Positions 20,961 through 28,248 of a stretch of DNA of 34,749 nucleotides are shown piece after piece. Each line of letters opens with the position of its first letter. The first letter of the stretch is position 1. A model generated the notes under the pieces. That model was not told the DNA's origin. It saw only the letters and a list, made by a program, of their open reading frames with translations, and made no database searches. The translations under genes were made by a program, and so were the position numbers. Source of the stretch: Mesorhizobium sp. WSM3626 (lineage in GTDB: Bacteria; Pseudomonadota; Alphaproteobacteria; Rhizobiales; Rhizobiaceae); NCBI RefSeq assembly GCF_000513935.1, contig NZ_AZUY01000011.1, positions 7,501 to 42,249 on the forward strand, read 5' to 3'.

Positions 20961-21446
20961 ATGGACCGTGCTGGGAAAGCCATCGAGCAATGGCAGCGGG
21001 AACGACCGGACCTGGACGTGTCGCCGATGGCGGTGATCGGGCGCTTGAATGAGGTCTCCGCGCTGATCGCCCGCGATCGCCTTGCGCCGCTCTTTGCCCG
21101 TTTCGGACTGCAGGCGGGAGAGTTCGATGTGCTGGCGACGCTGCGCCGCTCAGGCTCGCCTTACGCGCTGACCCCGACAGCGCTTTACGAGGCGACGATG
21201 GTGACCTCCGGCGCCATGACCAACAGGCTGGATCGGCTCGAAACATCCGGATTGATCCAGCGCGCGCCACACCCCAACGATCGGCGCGGCATCGTCGTGC
21301 GGTTGACCGAAAAGGGGTTCGCCTTGATCGACGAAGCTGTTGCCGCCCACGTGGCCAATGAGCACCAGATCCTGTCCGGCCTGACACAAACCGAACGAGA
21401 AACACTTTCGCGTCTGCTGGAAAAACTGATCGGCAGCGTAAGCTAA
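20961..21446 (+). CDS. MarR family transcriptional regulator
   Basis: Winged-helix dimeric repressor of 161 residues that usually binds a palindrome near its own promoter and lets go on binding a small phenolic or similar ligand. The recognition region is YALTPTALYEATMVTSGAMTNRLDRLE, followed by the wing HPNDRRGIVVRLTEKG, which matches the family DRR signature. N- and C-terminal dimerisation helices are present. GGTGAG lies just before the ATG. It is divergent from the DMT exporter and probably regulates it and itself. Its stop is 7 bp from that of the convergent DUF1178 gene. Confidence 0.92.
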   Translation: MDRAGKAIEQWQRERPDLDVSPMAVIGRLNEVSALIARDRLAPLFARFGLQAGEFDVLATLRRSGSPYALTPTALYEATMVTSGAMTNRLDRLETSGLIQRAPHPNDRRGIVVRLTEKGFALIDEAVAAHVANEHQILSGLTQTERETLSRLLEKLIGSVS

Positions 21447-21453
21447 TTGCTAG

Positions 21454-21879
21454 CTAGTTCCGGTCGTCCGGAAACACCGGGATCGGCATGAAATCGACGC
21501 CGTCCTCGGCCAGGCCCTTGGCCTCTTCCAGCGTCGCCTCGCCATAGATGCCGCGGGCATCGGTTTCGCCGAAATGGATCTTGCGCGCTTCCTCGGCGAA
21601 CTTGTCGCCGACATAGTCCGCATTCTCGCGCACCTTCTCGGCCATCGCCTTCAGTTGTGCCATGGCCTGCTTCTGCGCCTCGCCCATGGCAAGTGCTATG
21701 GTTTCCTGCTTGCGGGCCGTGGAAACGGCGGGCGCCATCAGGGCCTTCTCGACCTTGTGCGAGCCACAGCTGGGGCAATCGACAAAGCCGCGCTTCTTCT
21801 GCGTGTCGAAATCGTCATTGCTGCGAAACCAGCCCTCGAACTGGTGCTCGTTTTCGCAGATGAGGGAAAAGCGGATCAA
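21454..21879 (-). CDS. DUF1178 family protein
   Basis: Uncharacterised alphaproteobacterial/betaproteobacterial family of about 140 residues. The N-terminus MIRFSLICENEHQFEGWFRS and the pair CPSCGSHKVEKALMAP hint at a small zinc-ribbon-like fold (C8 plus the CPSC pair). The middle is a charged helix (QKQAMAQLKAMAEKVRENADYVG), and the C-terminus has the conserved FAEEARKIHFGETDARGIYGEAT and PIPVFPDD segments. Its start overlaps the stop of the nitrilase-like gene as ATGA, so the two are coupled. No function is known; it is the last gene of the comF-grxC-nitrilase operon. Confidence 0.92.
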   Translation of the reverse strand: MIRFSLICENEHQFEGWFRSNDDFDTQKKRGFVDCPSCGSHKVEKALMAPAVSTARKQETIALAMGEAQKQAMAQLKAMAEKVRENADYVGDKFAEEARKIHFGETDARGIYGEATLEEAKGLAEDGVDFMPIPVFPDDRN

Positions 21880-22736
21880 GAGGCGGCACCCCTGAGACGC
21901 GGCGCCTCGCCGGCGTTGATGGTGAAATCCCGCGCATTTTTCAAATTGGGGATCTTCTTGCGCGCGGCAATCGACTGCGCCGGGTCGATCTCGGCAACGA
22001 TCACGTCAGGTTCGTCATGCGCGGCTTCCGCGATGATGCGGCCCCACGGATCGACGATCAGCGAATGCCCATAGGTCTCGCGGCCGTCCTCGTGCAGACC
22101 GCCTTGCGCGGCGGCTACGACAAAGGCGCCGTTCTCGATGGCGCGTGCTCTGAGTAGCACATGCCAGTGCGCCTCGCCGGTCTGGCGGGTGAAGGCGGCC
22201 GGCACGGAAAGCAGGTCGGCGCCGGCCATCGCCTCGGCGCGGAACAGTTGCGGAAAACGCAGATCGTAGCAGACGGCAAAGCCGAGCTTCGCACCCCCGA
22301 TCCCGGTGACGACGGCCTCTGTGCCGGGCTCGTAGGCGGCCGATTCACGCCAGCTCTCGCCATTATCGAGATCGACGTCGAACATGTGGACCTTGTCGTA
22401 GGTGGCGAGCGTCGCGCCATCGGGTCCGAACAGGAGCGCGCGGTTGGCGAGCTTGCCGTCGGCGCGCAGGATGGCAGTCGAGCCAATATGCAGGAACACG
22501 CCGAGTTCGCGCGCCAGCCTGCGCGCCGTCGAGACGATGATGTCCTTGTCCTCGGAGGTGAAGGAGGCGGCACGCGCTTGCCTGTCGCGGATCAGCGCGC
22601 CGGTCATCTCCGGCGTCTGGATGTAGGTCGCGCCCTGGACTGCCGCCTCGCGCACCATCCGCTCCATATCGGCCGCATTGCGCTCGGGGCTCTCGCCTGA
22701 ACGCATCTGCACTGCCGCTGCCTTGAAGACACCCAT
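21876..22736 (-). CDS. Carbon-nitrogen hydrolase, Nit1/deaminated glutathione amidase-like
   Basis: Amidase of the nitrilase superfamily, 286 residues. The catalytic triad is complete: E43 (TPEMTG), K115 (YDKVHMFDVD) and C156 (AVCYDLRFPQLFR). The KVHMFDVD and CYDLRFP motifs are those of the Nit/NIT1 branch, whose known members hydrolyse deaminated glutathione or omega-amides, so a metabolite-repair role is likely but not shown here. The start at 22736 (MGVFKAAAVQMRSG) is preferred over a longer frame to 22829 that would overlap grxC. It lies 10 bp after grxC and overlaps DUF1178 by 4 bp. Confidence 0.93.
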   Translation of the reverse strand: MGVFKAAAVQMRSGESPERNAADMERMVREAAVQGATYIQTPEMTGALIRDRQARAASFTSEDKDIIVSTARRLARELGVFLHIGSTAILRADGKLANRALLFGPDGATLATYDKVHMFDVDLDNGESWRESAAYEPGTEAVVTGIGGAKLGFAVCYDLRFPQLFRAEAMAGADLLSVPAAFTRQTGEAHWHVLLRARAIENGAFVVAAAQGGLHEDGRETYGHSLIVDPWGRIIAEAAHDEPDVIVAEIDPAQSIAARKKIPNLKNARDFTINAGEAPRLRGAAS

Positions 22737-22746
22737 TCTCACACCC

Positions 22747-23016
22747 TCAAATCGACGCGCCGTTGGCGAGCAGTTTGTCCAGCCGGCCTTCCGCCTCCAG
22801 TTCATGGAGGTCGTCGCAGCCGCCGACATGCGTGTCGCCGATGAAAATCTGCGGAAAGGTCGTGCGCCCGTGAGCCCGCGACATCATCTCCTGGCGCAGT
22901 TCCGGCGAGAAGGACGCATCGTGCTCGGTATAGGCGACGCCTTTGCGCTCCAGCAGCCGCTTGGCCGCCGTGCAGTAGCCGCACATCATGCGCGTATAAA
23001 TCGTGACATCGACCAT
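22747..23016 (-). CDS. grxC: Glutaredoxin 3 (GrxC)
   Basis: Cytoplasmic glutathione-dependent disulfide reductase, 89 residues from the ATG at 23016 (MVDVTIYTRMM). The active site is C12-G-Y-C15, a variant of the usual CPYC that occurs in many alphaproteobacterial dithiol glutaredoxins. The glutathione-binding cis-Pro loop TTFPQIFIG and the GGCDDLHEL segment are present. Placed between comF (25 bp upstream) and the nitrilase-like gene (10 bp downstream) in one operon. The open frame extends to 23094, but the extra residues have no support. Confidence 0.95.
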   Translation of the reverse strand: MVDVTIYTRMMCGYCTAAKRLLERKGVAYTEHDASFSPELRQEMMSRAHGRTTFPQIFIGDTHVGGCDDLHELEAEGRLDKLLANGASI

Positions 23017-23041
23017 GACGAATTCCGCTTCCGTTGCCGAC

Positions 23042-23842
23042 TTATATAGTCGCGGACTCGTCCGCCCGGAAGTCCCCCGGCAACACGCGGGCAAAGGTCA
23101 GCACGTCGACGGCGGCGGCACCTTCCTTTTTCAGCGCCTTGGTGGCGGAACGCACGGTGGCACCGGTGGTGTAGACATCGTCGATCAGAAGCACCCTGCG
23201 GCCGGCAATCTCGATCTCGGCCTCGGCTGGCACGCGAAAGGCGGCGCGCACGTTCTCCTCGCGCTCCTGCCGCTCCAGCCCCACCTGCTGGCGGGTGAGT
23301 TTCACGCGATGCATGGCGGAAGGCGCGAAAGATAGCCCGCTGAGCTCGCAAACCGCGCGCGCCAGTTCCGCCGATTGGTTGAACCGCCGCCTGAAAAAAC
23401 GGCGCCAATGCAGCGGCACAGGCACCACCACATCCGCGTCGGCGATGAGGTCGGCGCCCACGCGGACCATCCAGCGCGCCATCCAGGGAGCGAGATCGGT
23501 GCGATCCTGGTATTTCAGCCCTTGCACCATCTGGCGGGCGACGCCGGAATAGGCGACCGCTGCCCGCGCCCGCTCGAAGGGCGGCGGATCGGCGATCGCC
23601 TCCGCCGACAGAAAACCCTCGCCCATGTGATGGGTGAACGGCGTGCCCATTACCGGGCACCAGGGCCGCTCCAGGAGCCGCAGCTTCGGCCAGCAGGCGC
23701 CGCACAGCACGCCGGGCTGCGACACCTGCCGGCGGCAACCGGCGCAGACCGGCGGAAACAGGATACGCGCCGGCCAGCCAAGAGCCGACCGGGCTGCCGA
23801 CCCGGCCAGCTTCCTGATCTCCTCGGACTTGATCTTGGGCAT
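23042..23842 (-). CDS. ComF family protein (phosphoribosyltransferase-like)
   Basis: 266-residue protein of the ComF/GntX family. It has an N-terminal zinc-finger region (CAGCRRQVSQPGVLCGACWPKL) and a phosphoribosyltransferase-type domain with the PRPP loop RRVLLIDDVYTTGATV near the C-terminus. In naturally competent bacteria ComF helps DNA uptake at the inner membrane; most rhizobia are not known to be competent, and the role outside competence is unclear. The start at 23842 (MPKIKSEEIRKL) is chosen because the longer frame to 24007 would overlap the divergent methyltransferase gene. First gene of the operon with grxC, the nitrilase and DUF1178. Confidence 0.92.
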   Translation of the reverse strand: MPKIKSEEIRKLAGSAARSALGWPARILFPPVCAGCRRQVSQPGVLCGACWPKLRLLERPWCPVMGTPFTHHMGEGFLSAEAIADPPPFERARAAVAYSGVARQMVQGLKYQDRTDLAPWMARWMVRVGADLIADADVVVPVPLHWRRFFRRRFNQSAELARAVCELSGLSFAPSAMHRVKLTRQQVGLERQEREENVRAAFRVPAEAEIEIAGRRVLLIDDVYTTGATVRSATKALKKEGAAAVDVLTFARVLPGDFRADESATI

Positions 23843-23929
23843 CGGATCGGCCACGTGGTTGGTTTCTCGTCGCCACCATACGAACCATATGGGCGCGGAT
23901 ATACAAGGACCCATCCCTTGCAACCTATA

Positions 23930-24790
23930 ATGGATACCTCCCTGTGGCTGGCGCACAAGCGGCGTGCGCTCATCCATCCGGTTGACGGTGCCGACTTCCT
24001 CATGCATCGCGCCGTCGAGGACCTTGCCGACCGGCTGGGCGCCGTCGAGCGTAGGTTCGCCAAGGCGGCGGTGCTGTTTTGCCAGACCTCGGCCGCGGCC
24101 GACGTCCTTGCGCGGAGCGGCAAGGTAGCCGACATCGCCCGTGTCGAGGCAGACGCGGTTTTCTTGAATGGTGCCGCCGGCCTGATTGCGCCGCTGGAGA
24201 CCGTGCCGTTCGAGCCGCAGGATCTCGATCTGGTGGTGTCGCTTTTGTCGCTGCAGACGATGAACGACATCCCGGGCATGCTGATCCAGATCCGCCGCGC
24301 CCTGCGGCCGGACGGACTTTTCCTTGGCGCCTTCGCAGGCGCGGGCACGCTTGCGGAACTGCGCGAAAGCCTGCTTGCCGCGGAGACCGAACTCTACGGT
24401 GGCGCCAGCCCGCGCGTCATCCCGTTTACCGATGTGCGCGATGCCGGCGCACTGCTGCAGCGCGCCGGTTTCGCACTGCCGGTCGCCGACGTCGAGACGG
24501 TGACCGTGCGCTATGCCGACCTGTTTGCGCTTATGGCCGATCTGCGTGCCATGGGCGAAACCACCGCGCTTACCGACCGCAGCCGGCGGCCGGGGTCACG
24601 AAGGCTGTTTGCCCGCGCCGCGGAAATCTACGCCGAACGCTTTTCCGACTCCGATGGTCGCATCAGGGCAAGCTTCTCGATTGTCTGGATGTCCGGCTGG
24701 GCGCCCGACGCGTCGCAGCAAAAGCCGCTGAAGCCCGGTTCCGCCAAGGTTTCGCTAAAGACGATATTAGAGAAGCCTGAAGGACACTGA
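23930..24790 (+). CDS. Methyltransferase-like protein (NDUFAF5/BioC-like)
   Basis: 286-residue protein with a class I methyltransferase fold, starting at MDTSLWLAHKRRALIHP. The usual glycine-rich SAM motif I is poorly kept: the expected place reads AVLFCQTSAAADVLARSG. Later blocks are clear (DLDLVVSLLSLQTMNDIPGMLIQIRRALRPDGLFLGAFAG, and the closing FSIVWMSGWAPDASQQKPLKPGSA). This overall pattern matches alphaproteobacterial proteins related to mitochondrial NDUFAF5, a complex I assembly hydroxylase of the methyltransferase fold. Whether it methylates, hydroxylates, or only binds is not known. It is divergent from comF with 87 bp between, and is followed by a rhizobial repeat. Confidence 0.85.
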   Translation: MDTSLWLAHKRRALIHPVDGADFLMHRAVEDLADRLGAVERRFAKAAVLFCQTSAAADVLARSGKVADIARVEADAVFLNGAAGLIAPLETVPFEPQDLDLVVSLLSLQTMNDIPGMLIQIRRALRPDGLFLGAFAGAGTLAELRESLLAAETELYGGASPRVIPFTDVRDAGALLQRAGFALPVADVETVTVRYADLFALMADLRAMGETTALTDRSRRPGSRRLFARAAEIYAERFSDSDGRIRASFSIVWMSGWAPDASQQKPLKPGSAKVSLKTILEKPEGH

Positions 24791-24811
24791 CCCGTTCGCG
24801 GGCATCAGCCC

Positions 24812-24923
24812 CAGAGCAATCCAGGAAACCGCGTAGCGGTTTTCCCCGGGAAAACGCGTAGCGCTTTGCCTTGCGGAATTGCGTGAAAACAGGAGTTAGA
24901 GCGGTCCAGCGGTTCTATCAAAC
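24812..24923. repeat. Rhizobial intergenic repeat with two hairpins
   Basis: Contains AAACCGC-GTA-GCGGTTT (24826-24842, perfect stem of 7) followed by a second hairpin-like copy (24848-24870) with the same CGCGTAGCG core, then GGAATTGCGTGAAAACA and AGAGCGGTCCAGCGGTTC. The order matches, as I remember it, a widespread Rhizobiales intergenic repeat (AGAGCAATTCCAGG ... GGAATTGCGTGAAAAC ... AGAGCGGTTC). It fills the gap between two convergent genes and may end their transcripts. Confidence 0.6.
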
Positions 24924-24933
24924 AATGACCGCC

Positions 24934-25113
24934 CTACTGGGCGAAGGCGTTGGCAAGTCTACTGGAATTGTCGCTGAACAACCAAGTGATCGCGTTGAAG
25001 ACCTGACTGATGCCGCTGACGATCGTCAGCGACAGCACGGCAATGATCAGGCCATATTCGATGGCCGTGGCCCCGTTTTCGTCCTTCAGAAAGCGTAGCA
25101 GCACTGTTTTCAT
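24934..25113 (-). CDS. Flp/Fap-type IVb pilin
   Basis: Small pilin subunit of 59 residues. The short basic leader MKTVLLRFLKDENG is cut by a TadV/CpaA-type prepilin peptidase after the glycine, leaving mature ATAIEYGLIIAVLSL, the conserved start of Flp pilins with the E5 residue, then one hydrophobic helix and a short polar tail. The ATG at 25113 is preferred because AAGAGGG lies 9 bases before it, whereas the ATG at 25122 has no spacing. No tad/cpa assembly genes are nearby, so it must use machinery encoded elsewhere. The upstream region has TTAAC half-sites (see separate entry). Confidence 0.93.
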   Translation of the reverse strand: MKTVLLRFLKDENGATAIEYGLIIAVLSLTIVSGISQVFNAITWLFSDNSSRLANAFAQ

Positions 25114-25152
25114 CACGTTCATCCCTCTTGCCGCAACCCTACCGCCGACCTG

Positions 25153-25219
25153 TTAAGAAAGGTTAACGGCACAGGCTTAACAGGCGATGAAATCGCCGCC
25201 TTTCGGAAATGTCTTAACC
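25153..25219. promoter_or_regulatory. Cluster of CtrA-like half-sites upstream of the Flp pilin
   Basis: Four TTAA/TTAAC motifs in 67 bp: 25153-25156, 25163-25167, 25177-25181 and 25214-25219. The first pair is TTAA-N6-TTAAC, one base short of the CtrA consensus TTAA-N7-TTAAC. Pilin genes are CtrA-controlled in Caulobacter and in Sinorhizobium. A small GGCGAT-GAA-ATCGCC hairpin (25183-25197) lies within. Confidence 0.45.
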
Positions 25220-25222
25220 TTG

Positions 25223-25537
25223 TCAGCAGTCGCCACTGCTTTTGCCGTCGGAGCGGATAATGCAGACCCCGCCGGGCTCGGCCTGCAGCACGCTGCGGCG
25301 CACTGTATAGGTGCTGCGATGACTGATCGAACCCGTAGCCGTCATGTCGAGGCCGGGGAAATCTTCGCGGGCCGATTGCGAGCGCGTCTGACTGTCGAGG
25401 AAGGGGGTCGCGATCAGCGCCAGCGCCACCGCGGCCGATCCGAACAGCAACGTGATCCGCAGGACGCCCATGCCGGCATCGGCGGCACGAAAACCGCGGT
25501 CGGGCCGGATCGTATCCCAATCCCTGTCCAGGCTCAT
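25223..25537 (-). CDS. Hypothetical small membrane protein
   Basis: 104-residue protein not assigned to a named family. One hydrophobic segment (about 24-46, GVLRITLLFGSAAVALALIATPF) follows a charged N-terminus (MSLDRDWDTIRPDRGFRAAD), so it is probably a single-pass membrane protein with its C-terminal 55 residues outside the cytoplasm. Two cysteines in the tail (GGVCIIRSDGKSSGDC) could form a disulfide there. The ATG has GGGGAGCG just upstream, and coding character is good. It lies between mutT (118 bp upstream) and the Flp pilin (100 bp downstream) on the same strand. A role linked to the pilin is possible only by position. Confidence 0.75.
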   Translation of the reverse strand: MSLDRDWDTIRPDRGFRAADAGMGVLRITLLFGSAAVALALIATPFLDSQTRSQSAREDFPGLDMTATGSISHRSTYTVRRSVLQAEPGGVCIIRSDGKSSGDC

Positions 25538-25655
25538 TCTATCGCTCCCCAGCGCATGGCGGCGGCCGTACCAGAACGGCCATCCATCAATTTTTCATGA
25601 TGAGATAAATCTTCCATTAACGCTGAACCGACATGGACCGTGGTCCAATCAGCTC

Positions 25656-26078
25656 TCAGAGGAGATCGATCAGGAAGGGGATCAATGGCGCGTCGGCCGG
25701 CGGCATCGGATAGTCGCGCATCTGTTTCGGCCGCACCCATTTCAGCGCCTGCCCTTCCCTCGGCTGGGCGATGCCGCGGAAGCGGCGGCAGACAAACAGC
25801 GGCATCAGCAGATGGAAGTCGTCATAGGAATGGCTGGCGAAGGTCAGCGGCGCCAGGCATGGGATCTCGGTTTCGATGCCGATCTCCTCATGCAGTTCCC
25901 GGATGAGGCATTGTTCCGGCGTCTCTCCGGCTTCGACCTTGCCGCCGGGAAACTCCCAGAGGCCGGCAAGTTGCTTGCCTTGCGGCCGCTGCGCCAGCAG
26001 CACGCGACCGTCGGCATCGACCAGCGCGCAAGCGGCGACCAGGAGCAGGCGCTTGCCGCTGGATATCACATCATTCAT
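25656..26078 (-). CDS. mutT: 8-oxo-dGTP diphosphatase / (deoxy)nucleoside triphosphate pyrophosphohydrolase
   Basis: Nudix hydrolase of 140 residues that removes oxidised guanine nucleotides before they enter DNA. The Nudix box is complete: G46, E52, R60, E61, E64, E65, G67 (G-x5-E-x7-REU-x-EE-x-GU). The segment before it (RVLLAQRPQGKQLAGLWEFPGGKVEAGE) is the typical MutT type. Its start overlaps the stop of the GNAT gene by 8 bp, so it is the third gene of an argJ-GNAT-mutT operon. The family call is firm; MutT as opposed to a related specificity is by resemblance. Confidence 0.92.
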   Translation of the reverse strand: MNDVISSGKRLLLVAACALVDADGRVLLAQRPQGKQLAGLWEFPGGKVEAGETPEQCLIRELHEEIGIETEIPCLAPLTFASHSYDDFHLLMPLFVCRRFRGIAQPREGQALKWVRPKQMRDYPMPPADAPLIPFLIDLL

Positions 26079-26823
26079 GTCCGGGCGGCCGGCGGTAATG
26101 ATAGCGATAGACTTCCTCGAAGCCGAGCGCGCGGTAGAGCGCCAGCGCCGGCGCGTTACCCGCCTCGACCTGCAGCCAGGCTTCCCGCGCGCCGCGCAGC
26201 CTCGCCCATTTCAGCGCCGACAGGATCAGGTTGCGGCCGTGACCCTTGTTGCGCGCCGCCTTGTCGGTGGCGACCTCGAACAGGCCGGCCAGATCGCCGT
26301 CATGCACGCAGATCAGCGTCGCCAGCGGCTCCGCCCCATCCTCGAGCGCGAACAGCCCGGCCTCGGGCTGGATAGCGCCGATGATCTCCGACAGGCCCGG
26401 CCGCAGCGATACGTCAGAGCCGCTGACCTTGAGCAATGCGCCGATGAAGCGGCTAATGTCCTTGAGCGGGATCTGGTCCATGGCGGCGTCGAGATGCGCG
26501 TCGGCCAACGGCAGCCGCATGACGAGCGATTCGTCGAACCGGCTCCAGCCCTCCTTGTCGAGATGGCTGGCAAGATCGGGCCCGGAGAGTGGCGACATGC
26601 GGAACGTCAACGGCCGGCCATAGGCATCGAAACGGCGGCTCGCGCGACCGATGCGGTCGGCGATGTGCTGGATGTCGCCGGGATCGAGCGGATTGACCGA
26701 GTTCAGCCGCTTGGCCGGATGGCCGGCGGTCAGGCGCACCACCCACGTGCCGTCATAATGAACGGCGGCCGCGGGCCAGGCGCGAAAGCCGGCCGCCTCG
26801 TAGCGGCGCACTGTCGCGAGCAT
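26071..26823 (-). CDS. GNAT family N-acetyltransferase
   Basis: Acetyl-CoA-dependent acyltransferase of about 250 residues. The C-terminal GNAT domain shows the acetyl-CoA-binding segment DKAARNKGHGRNLILSALKWARLRGA (R/Q-x-x-G-x-G/A form) and motif B GNAPALALYRALGFEEVYRYHYR. The N-terminal half (about 1-120) is a second, more divergent GNAT-like unit. ATG 26823 is used here, but it lacks a clear ribosome site. A TTG at 26847 has GGAG 9 bases before it, placing the start 6 bp after the argJ stop and adding eight residues; this may be the true start. It overlaps mutT by 8 bp. The substrate is unknown. Confidence 0.88.
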   Translation of the reverse strand: MLATVRRYEAAGFRAWPAAAVHYDGTWVVRLTAGHPAKRLNSVNPLDPGDIQHIADRIGRASRRFDAYGRPLTFRMSPLSGPDLASHLDKEGWSRFDESLVMRLPLADAHLDAAMDQIPLKDISRFIGALLKVSGSDVSLRPGLSEIIGAIQPEAGLFALEDGAEPLATLICVHDGDLAGLFEVATDKAARNKGHGRNLILSALKWARLRGAREAWLQVEAGNAPALALYRALGFEEVYRYHYRRPPGHE

Positions 26824-26852
26824 GCTTGCAGGATGACGCGAACCCAAGGCAA

Positions 26853-28094
26853 TCAGCTCCGGTAGTCGCCGTTGATGGCGACATATTCCTTGGTGAGATC
26901 GCAGGTCCAAACCGTCGCCTTGCCACGGCCGATGCCGATATCGGCGCGGATGCGGATGTCGTCGCGTTTCATGTAGGCCGAGGTCGCCTCTTCCGAATAG
27001 CCGGGGTCGCGCTCGCCCTCATGCGCCAGCCGGTTGTCGCCGAACCAGATCGACAGCCGGTCGCGATCCGCGGGCTCGCCGGCCTTGCCGACGGCCATGA
27101 CAACGCGGCCCCAATTGGCGTCCTCGCCGGCGACCGCGGTCTTCACCAGCGGCGAATTGGCGATCGACAGCGCGATGCGTTTGGCCGAGCGGGCCGACTT
27201 GGCCCCGGTGACGGTGACCTCGACCTGCTTGCGGGCGCCCTCGCCGTCGCGCACCACCTGCAGCGCCAGCGACTTCAGCACCTTGCCGAGCGCCCGACGG
27301 AACTGGCTAAGGCGGGCATCTCTTGGATCGGTGATTTCAGGCGCGCCGCGCTTTGCCGCCTTGCCGGTGGCGAACAACAGCAGCGTGTCGCTGGTCGAGG
27401 TGTCGCTGTCGACGGTCACCGCGTTGAACGTCTTGGCCGTGCCGCGCGACAACAGGTCCTGCAGGACCGGTGCCGCGATCGGCGCGTCGGTGGCGATGAA
27501 GGACAGCATCGTCGCCATGTCGGGCGCGATCATACCGGCGCCCTTCGAAATGCCGTTGATGGTGACATCGGCGTCGCCGAGCTTGACCGTCTGCGTCGCG
27601 ACCTTCGGATAGGTATCGGTGGTCATGATGGCCTTTGCCGCCTCGGTCCACAGGTCCGGCTTGCCGTCGCTGACCAGCCCGGCGAGCAGATGGCTGAACT
27701 TGGTCGTGTCGAGCGGCTCGCCGATGACACCGGTCGAGGCGAGGAAAACCTCAGCTGCCGTGCAGCCGGCCGCCTTGGCCGCTGCTTGGCCCGTCAGCGC
27801 GGTCGATTCGCGGCCTTTCTTGCCGGTGAAGGCGTTGGCGTTGCCGGAATTGACGACCAGCACCCGCGCCTTGCCGGTGCCAAGGTTCTGCCGGCAGAAA
27901 TCGACCGGCGCCGAGGGACATTTCGACTTGGTGAACACGCCGGCGACCGCGGTGCCGGCGTCGAACACCATGGCCAGGAGATCCGTACGGTTTTTGTACT
28001 TTATTCCCGCTTCGGCGGTGGCGATGCGCACCCCTTCGATTTCCGGCATTTTGGGGTATTTCTTTGGCGCGAGCGGCGAAATCGTCGTGGACAT
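26853..28094 (-). CDS. argJ: Bifunctional glutamate N-acetyltransferase / amino-acid acetyltransferase
   Basis: Arginine-pathway enzyme that moves the acetyl group from N-acetylornithine to glutamate (and can use acetyl-CoA in the bifunctional type). From ATG 28094 ([14 protein letters not shown]) it has 413 residues, the usual size. The self-cleavage site and nucleophile T195 lie in [13 protein letters not shown]; cleavage before T195 gives the alpha and beta chains. Other conserved blocks are [12 protein letters not shown] and [22 protein letters not shown] precedes the start; the open frame extends to 28364 but overlaps the divergent caspase-like gene. First gene of an operon with the GNAT protein and mutT. 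Confidence 0.96.
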   Translation of the reverse strand: MSTTISPLAPKKYPKMPEIEGVRIATAEAGIKYKNRTDLLAMVFDAGTAVAGVFTKSKCPSAPVDFCRQNLGTGKARVLVVNSGNANAFTGKKGRESTALTGQAAAKAAGCTAAEVFLASTGVIGEPLDTTKFSHLLAGLVSDGKPDLWTEAAKAIMTTDTYPKVATQTVKLGDADVTINGISKGAGMIAPDMATMLSFIATDAPIAAPVLQDLLSRGTAKTFNAVTVDSDTSTSDTLLLFATGKAAKRGAPEITDPRDARLSQFRRALGKVLKSLALQVVRDGEGARKQVEVTVTGAKSARSAKRIALSIANSPLVKTAVAGEDANWGRVVMAVGKAGEPADRDRLSIWFGDNRLAHEGERDPGYSEEATSAYMKRDDIRIRADIGIGRGKATVWTCDLTKEYVAINGDYRS

Positions 28095-28248
28095 GGAACC
28101 TCGGGCGGGAAAATCGCAAGGGGAAGGCCGGTTTGCCCGATACGGCGCGCCGGTGCAAGCGCCGTTTTCGTCGCTCCCGCCAGGGCAAACACGTTCAGGA
28201 TCAAGCTTGCATTTCAAATCTGTTGGCGTCACCAGGGTCCATGGCGCT

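Noticed and set aside
24934..25537. Pilin and small membrane protein as the start of a tad cluster
   Set aside because: No tad/cpa genes are present on either side; the flanking genes are mutT and a methyltransferase-like gene.
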